The notes beneath the pieces were generated by a model. That model did no database searches, was not told the origin of the DNA, and was given only the letters and a program-made list of their open reading frames with translations. The translations under genes and the position numbers were made by a program. A stretch of 64,000 nt of DNA from Gammaproteobacteria bacterium (lineage in GTDB: Bacteria > Pseudomonadota > Gammaproteobacteria > HK1), in the NCBI GenBank assembly GCA_012103455.1, contig WLWT01000003.1:310001-374000 (forward strand). Direction: 5' to 3'. This document shows, in pieces, positions 1 to 9,163 of this stretch (position 1 is the stretch's first letter; each line of letters starts with the position of its first letter).

Positions 1-276
1 AGCAACACCTTCACCGCGCACATCGCCCGCCAGATCCCGGAACTGAAACTGGACCTGCCACCTACCGCCATCGGCAAAGACTATCTCGCCGAGGGCGCGC
101 TCATGGCGCTGAGCCCAAGTGGCACCGGTGGTCAGATCTCTTTGGCCGGTGTCGCTGGCATATTGGTGGGTTGGGAAGAGGGAATCGAATTCAATCTGCT
201 CGGCTTGAGTATGGGCCTAGACCCTTTGGATCTGGCCATTAAGTTGCCAGGTATAGGCCGTTTAAGTGCTTTCTAG
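1..276 (+). CDS. DUF3750 family protein, C-terminal part
   Basis: Frame 1 is open from the window edge to a TAG at 274-276, giving 91 residues that begin SNTFTAHIARQIPEL and continue LDLPPTAIGKDYL. This block is typical of the DUF3750 family, small bacterial proteins of unknown function; the call rests on recall of that motif. The rest is glycine-rich (SGTGGQISLAGVAGILVGWEEG) and may be membrane-associated or hydrophobic core. The 5' end lies outside the window, so start, signal sequence and upstream operon cannot be judged. It ends 31 bases from the convergent HD-like gene. Confidence 0.7.
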   Translation, partial: SNTFTAHIARQIPELKLDLPPTAIGKDYLAEGALMALSPSGTGGQISLAGVAGILVGWEEGIEFNLLGLSMGLDPLDLAIKLPGIGRLSAF

Positions 277-306
277 CCTAGACCTGCTCTTGAGAGACTG
301 CTTGAG

Positions 307-1155
307 CTAAGCCACGGTTACCGTAGTTTCGTTATCCCGGTGCTCTTCCAACAACACATGAGCATGCATATTGGCTAACCATAACCGGCCGCCACCGGTG
401 TAGGTCAGGAACTCAATGCCTTCGGGAATGAGCGGATAGAGCACCGTCCAGAAAAATTGTGGGTAGTTGTCCCGCAGTATGGAAGGCGACTCGAAACCAA
501 GCATCTTATGCATTTCACACTCCTTGAGTTCGAGCCACAATCGCATGATCTTCAGGGAAAAATCCGGATCGGCAATGGCGCCGATTACCTGCGCGGCGCG
601 CAACAACCCGGGAAATGAGCTGGTCTCCGCGTTGCCATCGGCAGGCGGTGGAAAACGGCAATATTCGATCTGTTCAGCTAAGATCTCAGCATCCACGATA
701 TGATGATCGCGAAAATATTGGCGAACGAATAACTTGCTGCGCTCGGTGAAATACGGCCACAGATAGCCGTCCGTAGCCCCTCGCGGCAGTTCGATAGTAT
801 TACCGTGCGCATCTATAACACAGGTAGCGTGCTTATCCCCAGCACAGAGGTTACGGGTGAACCCAACGGCGAAAAGCAGCGATGAGATGACGAAATGAAC
901 CCAGTCTATAGAGCGCACATCCCCATCTCTATACAGGCGGCCGCACAAGATATCCTCGCCAACCACCGCCACCATCATGGTGTGATCCAGATTGTGATAG
1001 AGCGCATTGGAGCGGGCCAACCGCGACAACGCCATGCGTGCTACTAAAGAGATAATCTCCAGATGCCCGGGTGGCCCCTCGCCATAAACCTTTCTATAGC
1101 CCGCTTGAAGGCGTTGGACAAACGCGTCCGCAACAATTTTCGATGGCCTGAACAT
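307..1155 (-). CDS. HD-domain-like hydrolase family protein
   Basis: A 282-residue protein with YHNLDHTMMV near residues 53-62, the form of HD-superfamily motif seen in many proteins annotated as metal-dependent phosphohydrolases. A strict HD dyad followed by a conserved Asp is not obvious: a second histidine pair occurs at DHHIVDAEILAEQIEY around residue 150. The protein is soluble, with no signal peptide. It is transcribed away from moaA, from which it is separated by 90 bases that could hold divergent promoters. Substrate and role are unknown; the HD call is motif-based. Confidence 0.55.
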   Translation of the reverse strand: MFRPSKIVADAFVQRLQAGYRKVYGEGPPGHLEIISLVARMALSRLARSNALYHNLDHTMMVAVVGEDILCGRLYRDGDVRSIDWVHFVISSLLFAVGFTRNLCAGDKHATCVIDAHGNTIELPRGATDGYLWPYFTERSKLFVRQYFRDHHIVDAEILAEQIEYCRFPPPADGNAETSSFPGLLRAAQVIGAIADPDFSLKIMRLWLELKECEMHKMLGFESPSILRDNYPQFFWTVLYPLIPEGIEFLTYTGGGRLWLANMHAHVLLEEHRDNETTVTVA

Positions 1156-1245
1156 ATGCTCCTGGACCCCCCATTGAATCCGGCGTCATCCGCCTGCGCC
1201 GCAGCATAGAGTGCGCCTTGGATCGAGTTCAACTAAAATCGCTCT

Positions 1246-2268
1246 ATGGAATCCCATCCAGTCGATACCCGGGGACGCGGCCTGCGCGATCTTCGCATCT
1301 CGGTCACCGATCGCTGCAACTTCCGGTGTGTCTATTGCATGCCGAAGTCCGTATTCGGCGCCGCTTACCGCTTCCTGGACCGCAAAGAGCTGCTCACCTT
1401 CGAGGAGATCGCGCACATCGCCCGCGCCTTCGTTGCCAATGGCGTCAGCAAGCTGCGCATCACCGGTGGCGAGCCGTTGGTGCGCCGTCAAATAGAACAT
1501 TTAATAGCAAGCCTCGCTAGCATCGAAGGCGTCACCGATCTCAGCTTGACCACGAACGGCGCATTGCTGACAGCCAAGCGCGCCGCCGCCTTAAAAGCGG
1601 CGGGACTCACCCGCATTACTGTCAGCCTGGACTCCCTGGACGACGCACTGTTCAAGCAGATCAACGATGTCAAATTCCCGGTGGAGCAGGTACTGGAAGG
1701 CATAGCCAATGCCGCGGCGGTTGGCCTCGGACCCATCAAAGTCAACATGGTAGTCAAACGGGGTATGAACGAACATGAGGTAGTGCCGATGGCAGAGCGT
1801 TTTCGTGGCACTCCCCACATCCTTCGCTTCATCGAATTCATGGATGTGGGTACGACCAACGGTTGGCGTCTGGAAGACGTCATGAGTGCCAGCGAAATCA
1901 TCAACGCCATCAACGCCGTCCATCCCCTGGAGCCCATCGGCGCCAATTACCAGAGCGAGGTGGCTAAACGCTGGCGCTACCGCGACGGCGCCGGCGAACT
2001 CGGTGTCATTTCATCGGTCAGTCAACCGTTTTGTGGCGCTTGCACCCGGGCGCGGCTATCAGCGGAAGGACAGGTATACACCTGTTTGTTCGCTCAGTCG
2101 GGACATGATTTTCGCACCCTGGTACGCGATGACCCGGCCCGGTTGACCGCAGCGGTGGCACGGCTGTGGCGCGCCCGCGACGACCGCTACTCCGAGATCC
2201 GCACTTTCGAGACTCACCGGCTTGTTGAATTCGGCCCGAAGATCGAAATGTCCTATATAGGCGGTTGA
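1246..2268 (+). CDS. moaA: GTP 3',8-cyclase MoaA
   Basis: Radical-SAM enzyme of the first step of molybdenum cofactor synthesis, converting GTP to 3',8-cyclo-7,8-dihydro-GTP. The radical-SAM cluster motif is CNFRCVYC (Cys24, Cys28, Cys31), followed by ITGGEPLVR, the SAM-binding glycine motif. The C-terminal [4Fe-4S] motif FCGACTRARLSAEG plus a later Cys (VYTCLF) is present, and the protein ends in the required Gly-Gly (SYIGG). The 340-residue length is normal. No strong Shine-Dalgarno precedes the ATG. It lies apart from the moaB and mobA-moeA-fdhD genes 11 kb downstream, so Moco genes are scattered here. Confidence 0.96.
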   Translation: MESHPVDTRGRGLRDLRISVTDRCNFRCVYCMPKSVFGAAYRFLDRKELLTFEEIAHIARAFVANGVSKLRITGGEPLVRRQIEHLIASLASIEGVTDLSLTTNGALLTAKRAAALKAAGLTRITVSLDSLDDALFKQINDVKFPVEQVLEGIANAAAVGLGPIKVNMVVKRGMNEHEVVPMAERFRGTPHILRFIEFMDVGTTNGWRLEDVMSASEIINAINAVHPLEPIGANYQSEVAKRWRYRDGAGELGVISSVSQPFCGACTRARLSAEGQVYTCLFAQSGHDFRTLVRDDPARLTAAVARLWRARDDRYSEIRTFETHRLVEFGPKIEMSYIGG

Positions 2269-2303
2269 AGCGCCTCCATGGAACCGCGTATGTCAGAGCG
2301 CGC

Positions 2304-3014
2304 ATGTTAGATACGGTGCGCAGCATCGAGACGCCGGAGGGCATTGAACTGGCGCTACAGGTTGCCGGTCCCCTACCGCGCTTCCTCGCCTGGCTGATGG
2401 ACGTACTAGGCCGGCTCGTCATCTACTGGATTTTGCAAGTCAGCGCCGTTTACCTGGGCGGTTTCGGCAGCGGCCTGTTTCTTATTGTATTCTTCTTGCT
2501 TGAGTGGTTTTATCCAGTTCTCTTCGAACTCTACTGGCACGGTCAAACCCCCGGGAAACGATTGATGGGCTTGCGCGTAGTCAACGATGACGGGACGCCG
2601 ATACGGGCCAGTGCTTCGGTCATTCGCAACTTGGTGCGATTCGTTGACTTTTTACCTTTTATGTACGGTTTCGGCATCGTGTCGAGCATGTTTCATCCGG
2701 ATTTCAAACGCCTGGGCGATCTCTCGGCCGCAACCGTGGTTATCTATGCAGACAAAGAAGATGAAGCGAACCTACCGTCAGGGACCGCACCACAAGCGCC
2801 GCCTTGGCCATTGGCGCCCCATGAACAAAAAACCATCATCGACTTCGCCGAACGGCGTAAACAACTCACCCCGCAACGGGCCAATGAGCTGGCCATGTCC
2901 GCCGGCGTATTGATAGCTGGCTTATCGGCCAAGGAAGCGCAGATTGAAAGCGCGGTAGAACCGGCTGATCTCCTACAAGCCTACGCCACTTGGATCGTAG
3001 GGGAACACCATTGA
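2304..3014 (+). CDS. RDD family membrane protein
   Basis: About 236 residues starting MLDTVRSIETPEGIEL, the usual N-terminus of RDD proteins in this operon type; an earlier in-frame start at 2265 overlaps the moaA stop and is less likely. The RDD domain occupies roughly residues 20-150, with hydrophobic segments (LVIYWILQVSAVYL; FGSGLFLIVFFLLEWFYPVLF) and the motif GQTPGKRLMGLRVV. The C-terminal part is soluble. It heads an operon in which the next gene starts inside its stop codon. RDD proteins are integral membrane proteins of poorly defined, possibly transport, function. Confidence 0.85.
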   Translation: MLDTVRSIETPEGIELALQVAGPLPRFLAWLMDVLGRLVIYWILQVSAVYLGGFGSGLFLIVFFLLEWFYPVLFELYWHGQTPGKRLMGLRVVNDDGTPIRASASVIRNLVRFVDFLPFMYGFGIVSSMFHPDFKRLGDLSAATVVIYADKEDEANLPSGTAPQAPPWPLAPHEQKTIIDFAERRKQLTPQRANELAMSAGVLIAGLSAKEAQIESAVEPADLLQAYATWIVGEHH

Positions 3015-4018
3015 GGCAATCGCATTTCATCGAGCGCAATGATGCCCAATGGCGAGAATTAGAGCATTTCCTCAACGTGCTGGACAGCTCTAAAAGCGCC
3101 GGCTTGCCCTTCCCGGTCGATGAATTCGATCGCCGTTACCGGCGTATCTGTCAGCATCTGGCGATCGCGGCCGAGCGCGGTTACAGCCGCGGGTTGCAAG
3201 GCCGGTTGCATGGCCTAGTGATGCGTGCCCATCAACACTTCTATGGGATACAAAAACGGCCGTGGCGGGCCGCCGCCCGTTTTCTATTGGACGACTACCC
3301 GCGTCTGGTACGCCGTGAGTGGCGCCTGCTCGCCTTATCGGCCGCACTTTTCATGGCACCACTGCTGGGATTACTAGCCGCCGCGCAATTTCAGCCGGAG
3401 TTGGTTTACACCGTCGCCGATAACAGCGCGCTCAACGACGCCGAGTCCATGTATGACCCGTCCCTAGACAAGCTGGGCAGGGACCGGGACGCGCAGACCG
3501 ACTTCCAAATGTTCGGTTTTTACATCTACAACAACACCAGCATCGGCTTTAGAACTTTCGTGGGCGGCCTGTTGTTCGGCCTGGGCACGATATTTTTCCT
3601 ACTCTTCAATGGACTCTACATAGGCGCCATCGCCGGCCACCTGACGGCCCTAGGCTACATCGAGACGTTCTGGGGTTTCGTCGCCGGCCATAGCGCCTTC
3701 GAACTCACCGCCATCATGCTGTCCGGTGCTGCCGGTTTGAAAGTTGGCTTGGCCCTGATCGCGCCGGCGGCCAGAACTCGCCGCCTGGCCCTGCGCGAAG
3801 CCATGGGCACCGGCGTGAAACTGATGTACGGCGCCGTGGCCCTGTTCTTCGCCGCCGCATTCGTGGAAGCTTTTTGGTCGTCCATAGGCACCATCGCGTC
3901 CCTCACCAAATATCTAGTGGGCGGTATGGGCTGGATCTTGGTGGGCGCTTATTTCCTCGCCTCGGGTATAACCCACTCCGGATATAGGCCTCTTACGGAT
4001 ATAAACCGTGAAACTTGA
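3011..4018 (+). CDS. Stage II sporulation protein M-like (SpoIIM/DUF95) membrane protein
   Basis: I place the start at a TTG at 3011 that overlaps the upstream TGA (TTGA) with AGGGG about ten bases before it. An in-frame TTG at 2990 is possible, but the product starting RQSHFIERN matches family N-termini. The 335-residue protein has a soluble N-terminal third, then a SpoIIM-type membrane domain with about five helices (for example LLALSAALFMAPLLGLLAA and FVGGLLFGLGTIFFLLFNG). A nonsporulating host is expected, since this family is common in Proteobacteria beside RDD, DUF4129 and MoxR genes. Its function in that setting is unknown. Confidence 0.85.
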   Translation: MRQSHFIERNDAQWRELEHFLNVLDSSKSAGLPFPVDEFDRRYRRICQHLAIAAERGYSRGLQGRLHGLVMRAHQHFYGIQKRPWRAAARFLLDDYPRLVRREWRLLALSAALFMAPLLGLLAAAQFQPELVYTVADNSALNDAESMYDPSLDKLGRDRDAQTDFQMFGFYIYNNTSIGFRTFVGGLLFGLGTIFFLLFNGLYIGAIAGHLTALGYIETFWGFVAGHSAFELTAIMLSGAAGLKVGLALIAPAARTRRLALREAMGTGVKLMYGAVALFFAAAFVEAFWSSIGTIASLTKYLVGGMGWILVGAYFLASGITHSGYRPLTDINRET

Positions 4019-4862
4019 CGACCTCACCATTCGCCTGCGCCCCCGCACCGCCTGGGCCGCCGGTGACCTAGGCCTCACCATGATGCAGCATTGGTGGCGC
4101 CCGGCGTACGGTGTCTGGTTTGCGTCGACGTTGCCGATATTTGCCCTGGCCCATGCCATCGCCGGCTGGACGCTCTGGGCACTACTTATTTTCTGGTGGT
4201 TAAAACCGGTATACGAGCGGGTTTTATTGTTCGTCTACTCCCGTGCCGCATTCGGCTCTGTGCCCACAGTGTGGAACACGCTACGGCAAACACCCCGGCT
4301 GCTCTGGCGCACCGGCCTGCTCTGGCACCTAAGCTTGGGCCGGCTATTCAGTTGGACCCGCGCCTACCTCCTGCCGGCTTATCAATTGGAAGGGCAAACG
4401 GGCACTGAGCGCCGCGCCCGCTTGCGGGTGCTGGCGGCCCGCGACTCGGGCACCGCAATCTTGCAGTTCCTCATCTACTCGGCGTTGGAATTCATTCTCG
4501 CCAGCAGCAGTTTCGTCTTGTTGATTTTGCTGCTGCCCGAATCGGTTGACATGACTGGATACGGCTTCGACACTTATCCGAACGCAACCCAATTCGGCCT
4601 CAACGTCCTCGTCTACATCGGCATCAGCGTGGTCCAACCGGCTTTCGTCGCGAGCGGCTTCGCCCTCTACCTGAACCGCCGCACAGTCCTGGAAGGTTGG
4701 GATCTGGAACTCGACCTGCGGCGGCTGGCCGAGCGACTGAGCGCGCTACGTCCGGACGCGGGCGCCCTCATCGTCGCACTATTGGTATGTGCGGCACTGC
4801 CTATGGACAGGCTTCGCCAGCGCCGCCAAGGCGCCATTGGGTGCCTTCAAAGTAGACGCTGA
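4008..4862 (+). CDS. DUF4129-type protein, N-terminal membrane part (frame 1 of a split gene)
   Basis: A 284-residue frame starting ATG 4008, overlapping the SpoIIM-like gene by 11 bases. It has several transmembrane helices (WALLIFWWLKPVYE, ILASSSFVLLILLLPES, FGLNVLVYIGISVVQ). Related operons carry one protein of about 500 residues with this membrane half and a C-terminal DUF4129 half. Here the second half is in another frame (4789-5511). The last ~20 residues after LIVALLVCAALP look like out-of-frame translation. The likeliest reading is one gene broken by a single indel near 4790-4860, or a sequencing error there. Confidence 0.7.
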   Translation: MKLDDLTIRLRPRTAWAAGDLGLTMMQHWWRPAYGVWFASTLPIFALAHAIAGWTLWALLIFWWLKPVYERVLLFVYSRAAFGSVPTVWNTLRQTPRLLWRTGLLWHLSLGRLFSWTRAYLLPAYQLEGQTGTERRARLRVLAARDSGTAILQFLIYSALEFILASSSFVLLILLLPESVDMTGYGFDTYPNATQFGLNVLVYIGISVVQPAFVASGFALYLNRRTVLEGWDLELDLRRLAERLSALRPDAGALIVALLVCAALPMDRLRQRRQGAIGCLQSRR

Positions 4863-5511
4863 CGCCCAAAAAATCATTCAGGACATATTGGCCGATCCGG
4901 CTTTCGGACACCAGCAACAGGTAACGGTACGGAAATGGCGTGAGATCTGTACCGCCACCGAGCACAAACAGACCGATACCCCCGGTTGGGACTGGCTGTT
5001 CGACTGGTGGACGATCGGTGCCTCCGTCATGCGTGGATTGCTCTGGGTCATCGTCATCGCCCTCGCCGCCGTAGTGCTCTACCAACTCGCGATCCGTGGC
5101 ACCCACCTCCAGCAGCTATGGCGGGACCTCACCCGCAAACCACAGCGAAGCTCGGTACCGCTCTATATAGGCGGCCTTCGCATCGCGCCGCAAACGCTAC
5201 CGGAGGACATCACCGCCGCCGCCCGTCAAGCTTGGAACAACGGCGATCACAGAGCCGCCCTCAGCGTGCTCTACAGGGGAGCCATCGTATCGCTAGTGCA
5301 AACAGGCCTGTGCTTGCCCCGTTCATCGACCGAGGACAATGTGCTGGCGCGGGCCACCGCCCACTTGGCGCCACCCTCCATGGATGCCCTCACCGCCTTG
5401 GTGCGCGCTTGGCAGGCGATGGCTTATGCCCACCGCTCTCCCGCTGCATCCGCGTTTGATGCGTTACTGCAAAGCTTTGAGCAGCATCTAGCAAAGCGGC
5501 CGTCCATATGA
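4789..5511 (+). CDS. DUF4129 domain protein, C-terminal part of the split gene
   Basis: The frame opens with a poor GTG at 4789 lacking a Shine-Dalgarno and overlaps the previous frame by 74 bases, so it is probably the continuation of the gene starting at 4008. Genuine homology begins around VDADAQKIIQDILADPAFG. A transmembrane helix follows (MRGLLWVIVIALAAVVLYQ, residues ~75-95), then the DUF4129 domain proper, with AARQAWNNGDHRAALSVLYRGAI and LPRSSTEDN, typical of the family. DUF4129 domains occur with transglutaminase-like and MoxR/DUF58 genes; the biochemical role is unknown. The next gene starts at its stop (ATGA). Confidence 0.75.
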   Translation: MRHCLWTGFASAAKAPLGAFKVDADAQKIIQDILADPAFGHQQQVTVRKWREICTATEHKQTDTPGWDWLFDWWTIGASVMRGLLWVIVIALAAVVLYQLAIRGTHLQQLWRDLTRKPQRSSVPLYIGGLRIAPQTLPEDITAAARQAWNNGDHRAALSVLYRGAIVSLVQTGLCLPRSSTEDNVLARATAHLAPPSMDALTALVRAWQAMAYAHRSPAASAFDALLQSFEQHLAKRPSI

Positions 5512-6677
5512 GTCCACGCAGCATCATTTGGGCGATCACCGCAGCCATCCTCATCATCGGCGCCCTCGCATCATGGTTTTGGATCTGCACCGATCGCAGC
5601 GTCCAAATGGAGCGTACGAACCTCAGCATCGAGGCGCGCCGCGACCGCCTATTGGCTGCCAAACGCCTGCTGTATCACATGGGCATCGAAGTGGAGACCT
5701 TCACCCAACCCGACTGGGACAAGATATTGGAAAAGAACGCAACGCTGATGACGTTCAGCGACGCTTGGACCCTCGGCGATAAGCGCCTCTACAGTGTCAT
5801 GCGTTGGGTGGAGGCCGGCGGTCATCTGATTTTCGCTCCCCACTTGCCTTACCTGCTGGACGATGCGAACACCTCTCAAAACCTGCTCGCCCGGCTGGGC
5901 GTCACCTTGAAGACCATCGACGAGGACGATGATGAGAAGACCGTGAAACGCATCGGCGCGCGCCGTGACGCCACCAGCCAAGTGACCCTTGGCGGCGAGC
6001 GCCTACGGGTGGCTTTTTCGAGCCCGGCCCGGTTCGAAACGGATGGTTTTAGCGTCTTGGGTACGGACGAACACGGCGCTTGTGCATTGCAGCGTGCCCT
6101 GGGCGCAGGTCATATCACGGTACTTTGCAGCGCCGCCCCCTTCTTCAACCGCACTATTGGCGATGAGCAAAACGCGAGCTTTCTTTGGGCCCTCGCATCA
6201 ATGCATGGACAACGCCCGCTATGGATGGTCACGCGCACCGACATGCCACCGCTTTACCTGTGGGCTTGGCGCCGATTCCCCGAAGCCATCGTCTTCGCTG
6301 CCCTAGGGAGCGTCCTTTTGTTATGGGCGGCAACGCGCCGGGCTGGGCCGATCCGCGACCTTCCCGTCCCGCAGCGCAGACAAACCATCGAGCACGTGGA
6401 GGCGGCCAGCCGTTTTATCTGGCGGCACGGAGGTGGTTCCCAATTGCTGGCCTGCCTGCGGCGAGTGTTTCGCGAGGAGTTGGAACGGCGCCAGCCGGCT
6501 TGGGCCAAGCTCGCACCTGAGCAGTGCATCGCACGGCTCGCGCAAAGCGCGCAGCTAGAACCGGAAGCGGTGCATGCGGCCCTTGAAGACGAAGCGAACA
6601 GCGAGCGAGCAAACGGCAAGCGGCGCGATTTCGCCGCTGCCGTGCGCACCTTACAGATATTGCGGAAATCGTTGTGA
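5508..6677 (+). CDS. DUF4350 domain-containing membrane protein
   Basis: 389 residues, ATG overlapping the upstream stop as ATGA, implying translational coupling. An N-terminal helix (IIWAITAAILIIGALASWF, residues 4-22) anchors an extracytoplasmic DUF4350 region: RLLAAKRLLYHMGIEVETF, then VMRWVEAGGHLIFAPHLPYLL. A second helix near residues 260-275 (IVFAALGSVLLLWAA) is followed by a soluble helical tail (residues ~285-389). DUF4350 resembles a glutamine-amidotransferase-like fold that binds an unknown ligand. Its place before MoxR and DUF58 genes is conserved in Gammaproteobacteria and suggests a membrane complex served by the MoxR ATPase. Confidence 0.85.
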   Translation: MSPRSIIWAITAAILIIGALASWFWICTDRSVQMERTNLSIEARRDRLLAAKRLLYHMGIEVETFTQPDWDKILEKNATLMTFSDAWTLGDKRLYSVMRWVEAGGHLIFAPHLPYLLDDANTSQNLLARLGVTLKTIDEDDDEKTVKRIGARRDATSQVTLGGERLRVAFSSPARFETDGFSVLGTDEHGACALQRALGAGHITVLCSAAPFFNRTIGDEQNASFLWALASMHGQRPLWMVTRTDMPPLYLWAWRRFPEAIVFAALGSVLLLWAATRRAGPIRDLPVPQRRQTIEHVEAASRFIWRHGGGSQLLACLRRVFREELERRQPAWAKLAPEQCIARLAQSAQLEPEAVHAALEDEANSERANGKRRDFAAAVRTLQILRKSL

Positions 6678-7702
6678 CCGAACAAAAGCCCATCTCGGAG
6701 GTGGCCGAAAAGCAGCCATCTACCCATGCCGAGTTACCCGCCCTTGGGGTCGAGGCCGCCGGGGATCTGTGTACCATCATCCGTCAGAGCATCGGGCGAG
6801 CGGTCATCGGTCAAAAAGAGGTTATAGACCAAATACTCATCTGCCTGCTCGCCGCTGGCCATGTGCTGGTCGAAGGTGTTCCCGGCCTCGGCAAAACCCT
6901 ACTCGCCCGGGCTCTTGCCAAGACTTTCTGCGGACAATTCGCCCGCATCCAGTTCACCCCGGATCTGATGCCCACGGACATCACCGGCCCCGTTCTCTAC
7001 GACATGAAAAAAGAGCGCTTCACCGTCCGCCGCGGCCCGGTCTTTTGCCATCTTCTGTTGGCGGATGAAATCAACCGGGCGCCAGCCAAAACCCAAGCTG
7101 CGCTGCTGGAAGTCATGCAGGAGCAGCAAGTCAGCATCGAGGGGCACGCGATGGATGTGCCGGCTCCATTCATGACCATTGCCACTCAAAACCCGGTTGA
7201 ACAGGAGGGCACTTATCCGCTGCCGGAGGCGCAGATCGACCGGTTCTTGCTCAAGATCCATATCGACTACCCGAGCAGCGAGGAAGAGGCGTTGCTCGTG
7301 CGAAGCGTCACTGGTAACCGCATCGGGGATGTTTTGGACGTCTCGTCAGTCACCGCCTCCCTGGACCCGAAGCAAGTGTTGCAACTCCAGCAATTGGCCT
7401 CCGACACGGCGGTGGATGAGGCCGTGCATAGGTACGCCATCCGGCTGGTGCGCGCGACCCGGGAATGGCCCGGTGTGCACTTGGGTGCCGGGCCTAGGGG
7501 CGGCATCGCGCTCATTCGGGCCGGGCGGGCTAACGCGCTCATGGCCGGCCGCGACTTCGTCACCCCGGACGATTTAAAGCAGATGGCGATACCCGTGTTG
7601 CGCCACCGCATTGTGCTCGCGCCGGAACTGGAACTCGAGGGACAAACCGCTGACAGCGTCTTGGCGCAACTGGTGGAACAGGTAGAAGCGCCGCGGCAAT
7701 GA
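6674..7702 (+). CDS. MoxR family AAA+ ATPase
   Basis: 342 residues from a GTG overlapping the DUF4350 stop (GTGA). Walker A is GVPGLGKT (residues 68-75) and Walker B is LLLADEINRAP with the acidic pair near 131-132. Sensor motifs include TQNPVEQEGTYPLPEAQIDRF, characteristic of MoxR/AAA_3 proteins. The first ~30 residues are a nonconserved extension. MoxR ATPases act as chaperones that help mature or activate partner complexes, often with von Willebrand-type or DUF58 proteins. The DUF58 gene follows with a 4-base overlap, fitting that partnership. Confidence 0.93.
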   Translation: MTEQKPISEVAEKQPSTHAELPALGVEAAGDLCTIIRQSIGRAVIGQKEVIDQILICLLAAGHVLVEGVPGLGKTLLARALAKTFCGQFARIQFTPDLMPTDITGPVLYDMKKERFTVRRGPVFCHLLLADEINRAPAKTQAALLEVMQEQQVSIEGHAMDVPAPFMTIATQNPVEQEGTYPLPEAQIDRFLLKIHIDYPSSEEEALLVRSVTGNRIGDVLDVSSVTASLDPKQVLQLQQLASDTAVDEAVHRYAIRLVRATREWPGVHLGAGPRGGIALIRAGRANALMAGRDFVTPDDLKQMAIPVLRHRIVLAPELELEGQTADSVLAQLVEQVEAPRQ

Positions 7703-9003
7703 CCCCATCCAAGCGCCTCGGTGTATGCGCCCTGATAATAGCCGGACTCGGCCTACTCACCGCCTTCCAGCTCCTCAGTCCGGCCGTCTGGTTAGCGCTC
7801 GCCGTGTTATACGGCTGTGCCACTCTTGCCGATCTCGTCATCTTGCGAGTCGAACAAGCTCCGCATTTAACCCGCCATCTACCGAGTTCGCTGCCCGTAG
7901 GTGTGCCGGCCACAGTCCGGCTACAACTTGAAAACCGCACCGCCCGCCCACGGGCGGCGCTACTGCACGACCTGCACCCGCACAGCGTTAAAGCGGCCCA
8001 TCTGCCGCTCAAAGTCATCCTGCCTGCCAGCAGCACATCCCATTGGGACTACAGGATCTGGCCATCGGAGCGGGGCGATCAGGTGTTCCGGGCCCTTCAC
8101 TGCACCATAGCCTCGCCCCTCGGTCTTTGGTGGTACAGGCACATGCTGCAAAAAGTATCGACAGTGCGCGTCTACCCTAATTTCGCCGCCATGAGCCGCT
8201 ACGCCATGCTCGCCAGCGAGAACCGCTTGGTGGCGATCGGCGTACGGAAGAAACGCCGCCGCGGCCTCGGCTCGGAATTTCAGCAATTGCGCGAATTCCG
8301 CCAAGGCGACTCGTTGCGTCAGATCGACTGGCGTGCTATGGCCAGAACCCGAAAGCTGATAGCGCGCGAATACCAAGACGAGCGCGATCAGACCATCCTC
8401 TTCCTATTGGATTGTGGACGGCGAATGCGGGCCAAGGATGGGGAGCTCACGCATTTCGATGAATCCTTGAATGCGCTGTTGTTGCTCGCTTACGTGGCTT
8501 TGCGCAAAGGAGACGCGGTAGGCGTGGGTACTTTCGCTGGCGAGAACCGTTGGTTGAGCCCACTCAAAGGCCATGCCGGCGTCAACCGCCTGTTAAATCA
8601 ACTCTACGATGTGCAGCCCGGGCTCAACACCCCCGACTATGCCCAGATGGCCATCAACATACTGGCGCGCCACAAAAAACACGCTCTAGTTATCATCATC
8701 ACCAATTTGCGCGACGAAGACGCCGTGGATCTGCAAGCCGCCGTGGCCACCCTGGCGCGCCGCCATTCGATATTAGTCGCCTCCACCCGCGAAGAGGCCA
8801 TCGACCATCTCGCCGATCAACCAGTAGCCGGCTTTTCAGATGCCCTGCGTATCACCGCCGCGCACCACTACACCAAGAGCCGGCTCGCTTGTCTGAACCG
8901 GCTGCGCGCTGGCGGCGTCGCCTGCCTGGACGTGGCACCTGGCAAACTGTCCACTGAACTCATCAACACCTACCTGGCCATGAAAGCGAGCGGCGCTATC
9001 TAG
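7699..9003 (+). CDS. DUF58 domain-containing protein
   Basis: 434 residues, ATG overlapping the moxR stop (ATGA). Two N-terminal hydrophobic segments (residues ~8-25 and 30-48) anchor it. The DUF58 signature is REFRQGDSLRQIDWRAMAR (around residue 195), followed by a vWA-like region QTILFLLDCGRRM containing the start of a MIDAS-like site and the conserved LLLAYVALRKGDAVGVGTF. It ends the operon; the next 160 bases have no gene. DUF58 proteins are thought to partner MoxR ATPases at the membrane; the substrate process is unknown. Confidence 0.92.
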   Translation: MTPSKRLGVCALIIAGLGLLTAFQLLSPAVWLALAVLYGCATLADLVILRVEQAPHLTRHLPSSLPVGVPATVRLQLENRTARPRAALLHDLHPHSVKAAHLPLKVILPASSTSHWDYRIWPSERGDQVFRALHCTIASPLGLWWYRHMLQKVSTVRVYPNFAAMSRYAMLASENRLVAIGVRKKRRRGLGSEFQQLREFRQGDSLRQIDWRAMARTRKLIAREYQDERDQTILFLLDCGRRMRAKDGELTHFDESLNALLLLAYVALRKGDAVGVGTFAGENRWLSPLKGHAGVNRLLNQLYDVQPGLNTPDYAQMAINILARHKKHALVIIITNLRDEDAVDLQAAVATLARRHSILVASTREEAIDHLADQPVAGFSDALRITAAHHYTKSRLACLNRLRAGGVACLDVAPGKLSTELINTYLAMKASGAI

Positions 9004-9163
9004 TGTGCTGGCCTATATAGGCCGTCAGTATCAGCGGACCTGCCCAAGACCGCCCACGGCCGCCGGTGCAATGAGCGAGATCGTCAGCGCCCGCCTGGGT
9101 TCACCGGAAACCGCGGCGTGAGCATCCACCGGCCTTCAGCAGGTAAAACTCAGGACGGCGTCA

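Noticed and set aside
1186..1500. Frames antisense to or out of frame with moaA and other large genes
   Set aside because: Typical shadows in GC-rich coding DNA; the real genes have conserved motifs.
2252..2261. CCTATATAGG palindrome, also at 9011-9022 (GCCTATATAGGC) and in part at 5163
   Set aside because: Could be a site, but two of three are inside codons near gene ends and three short matches in 9 kb are weak evidence.
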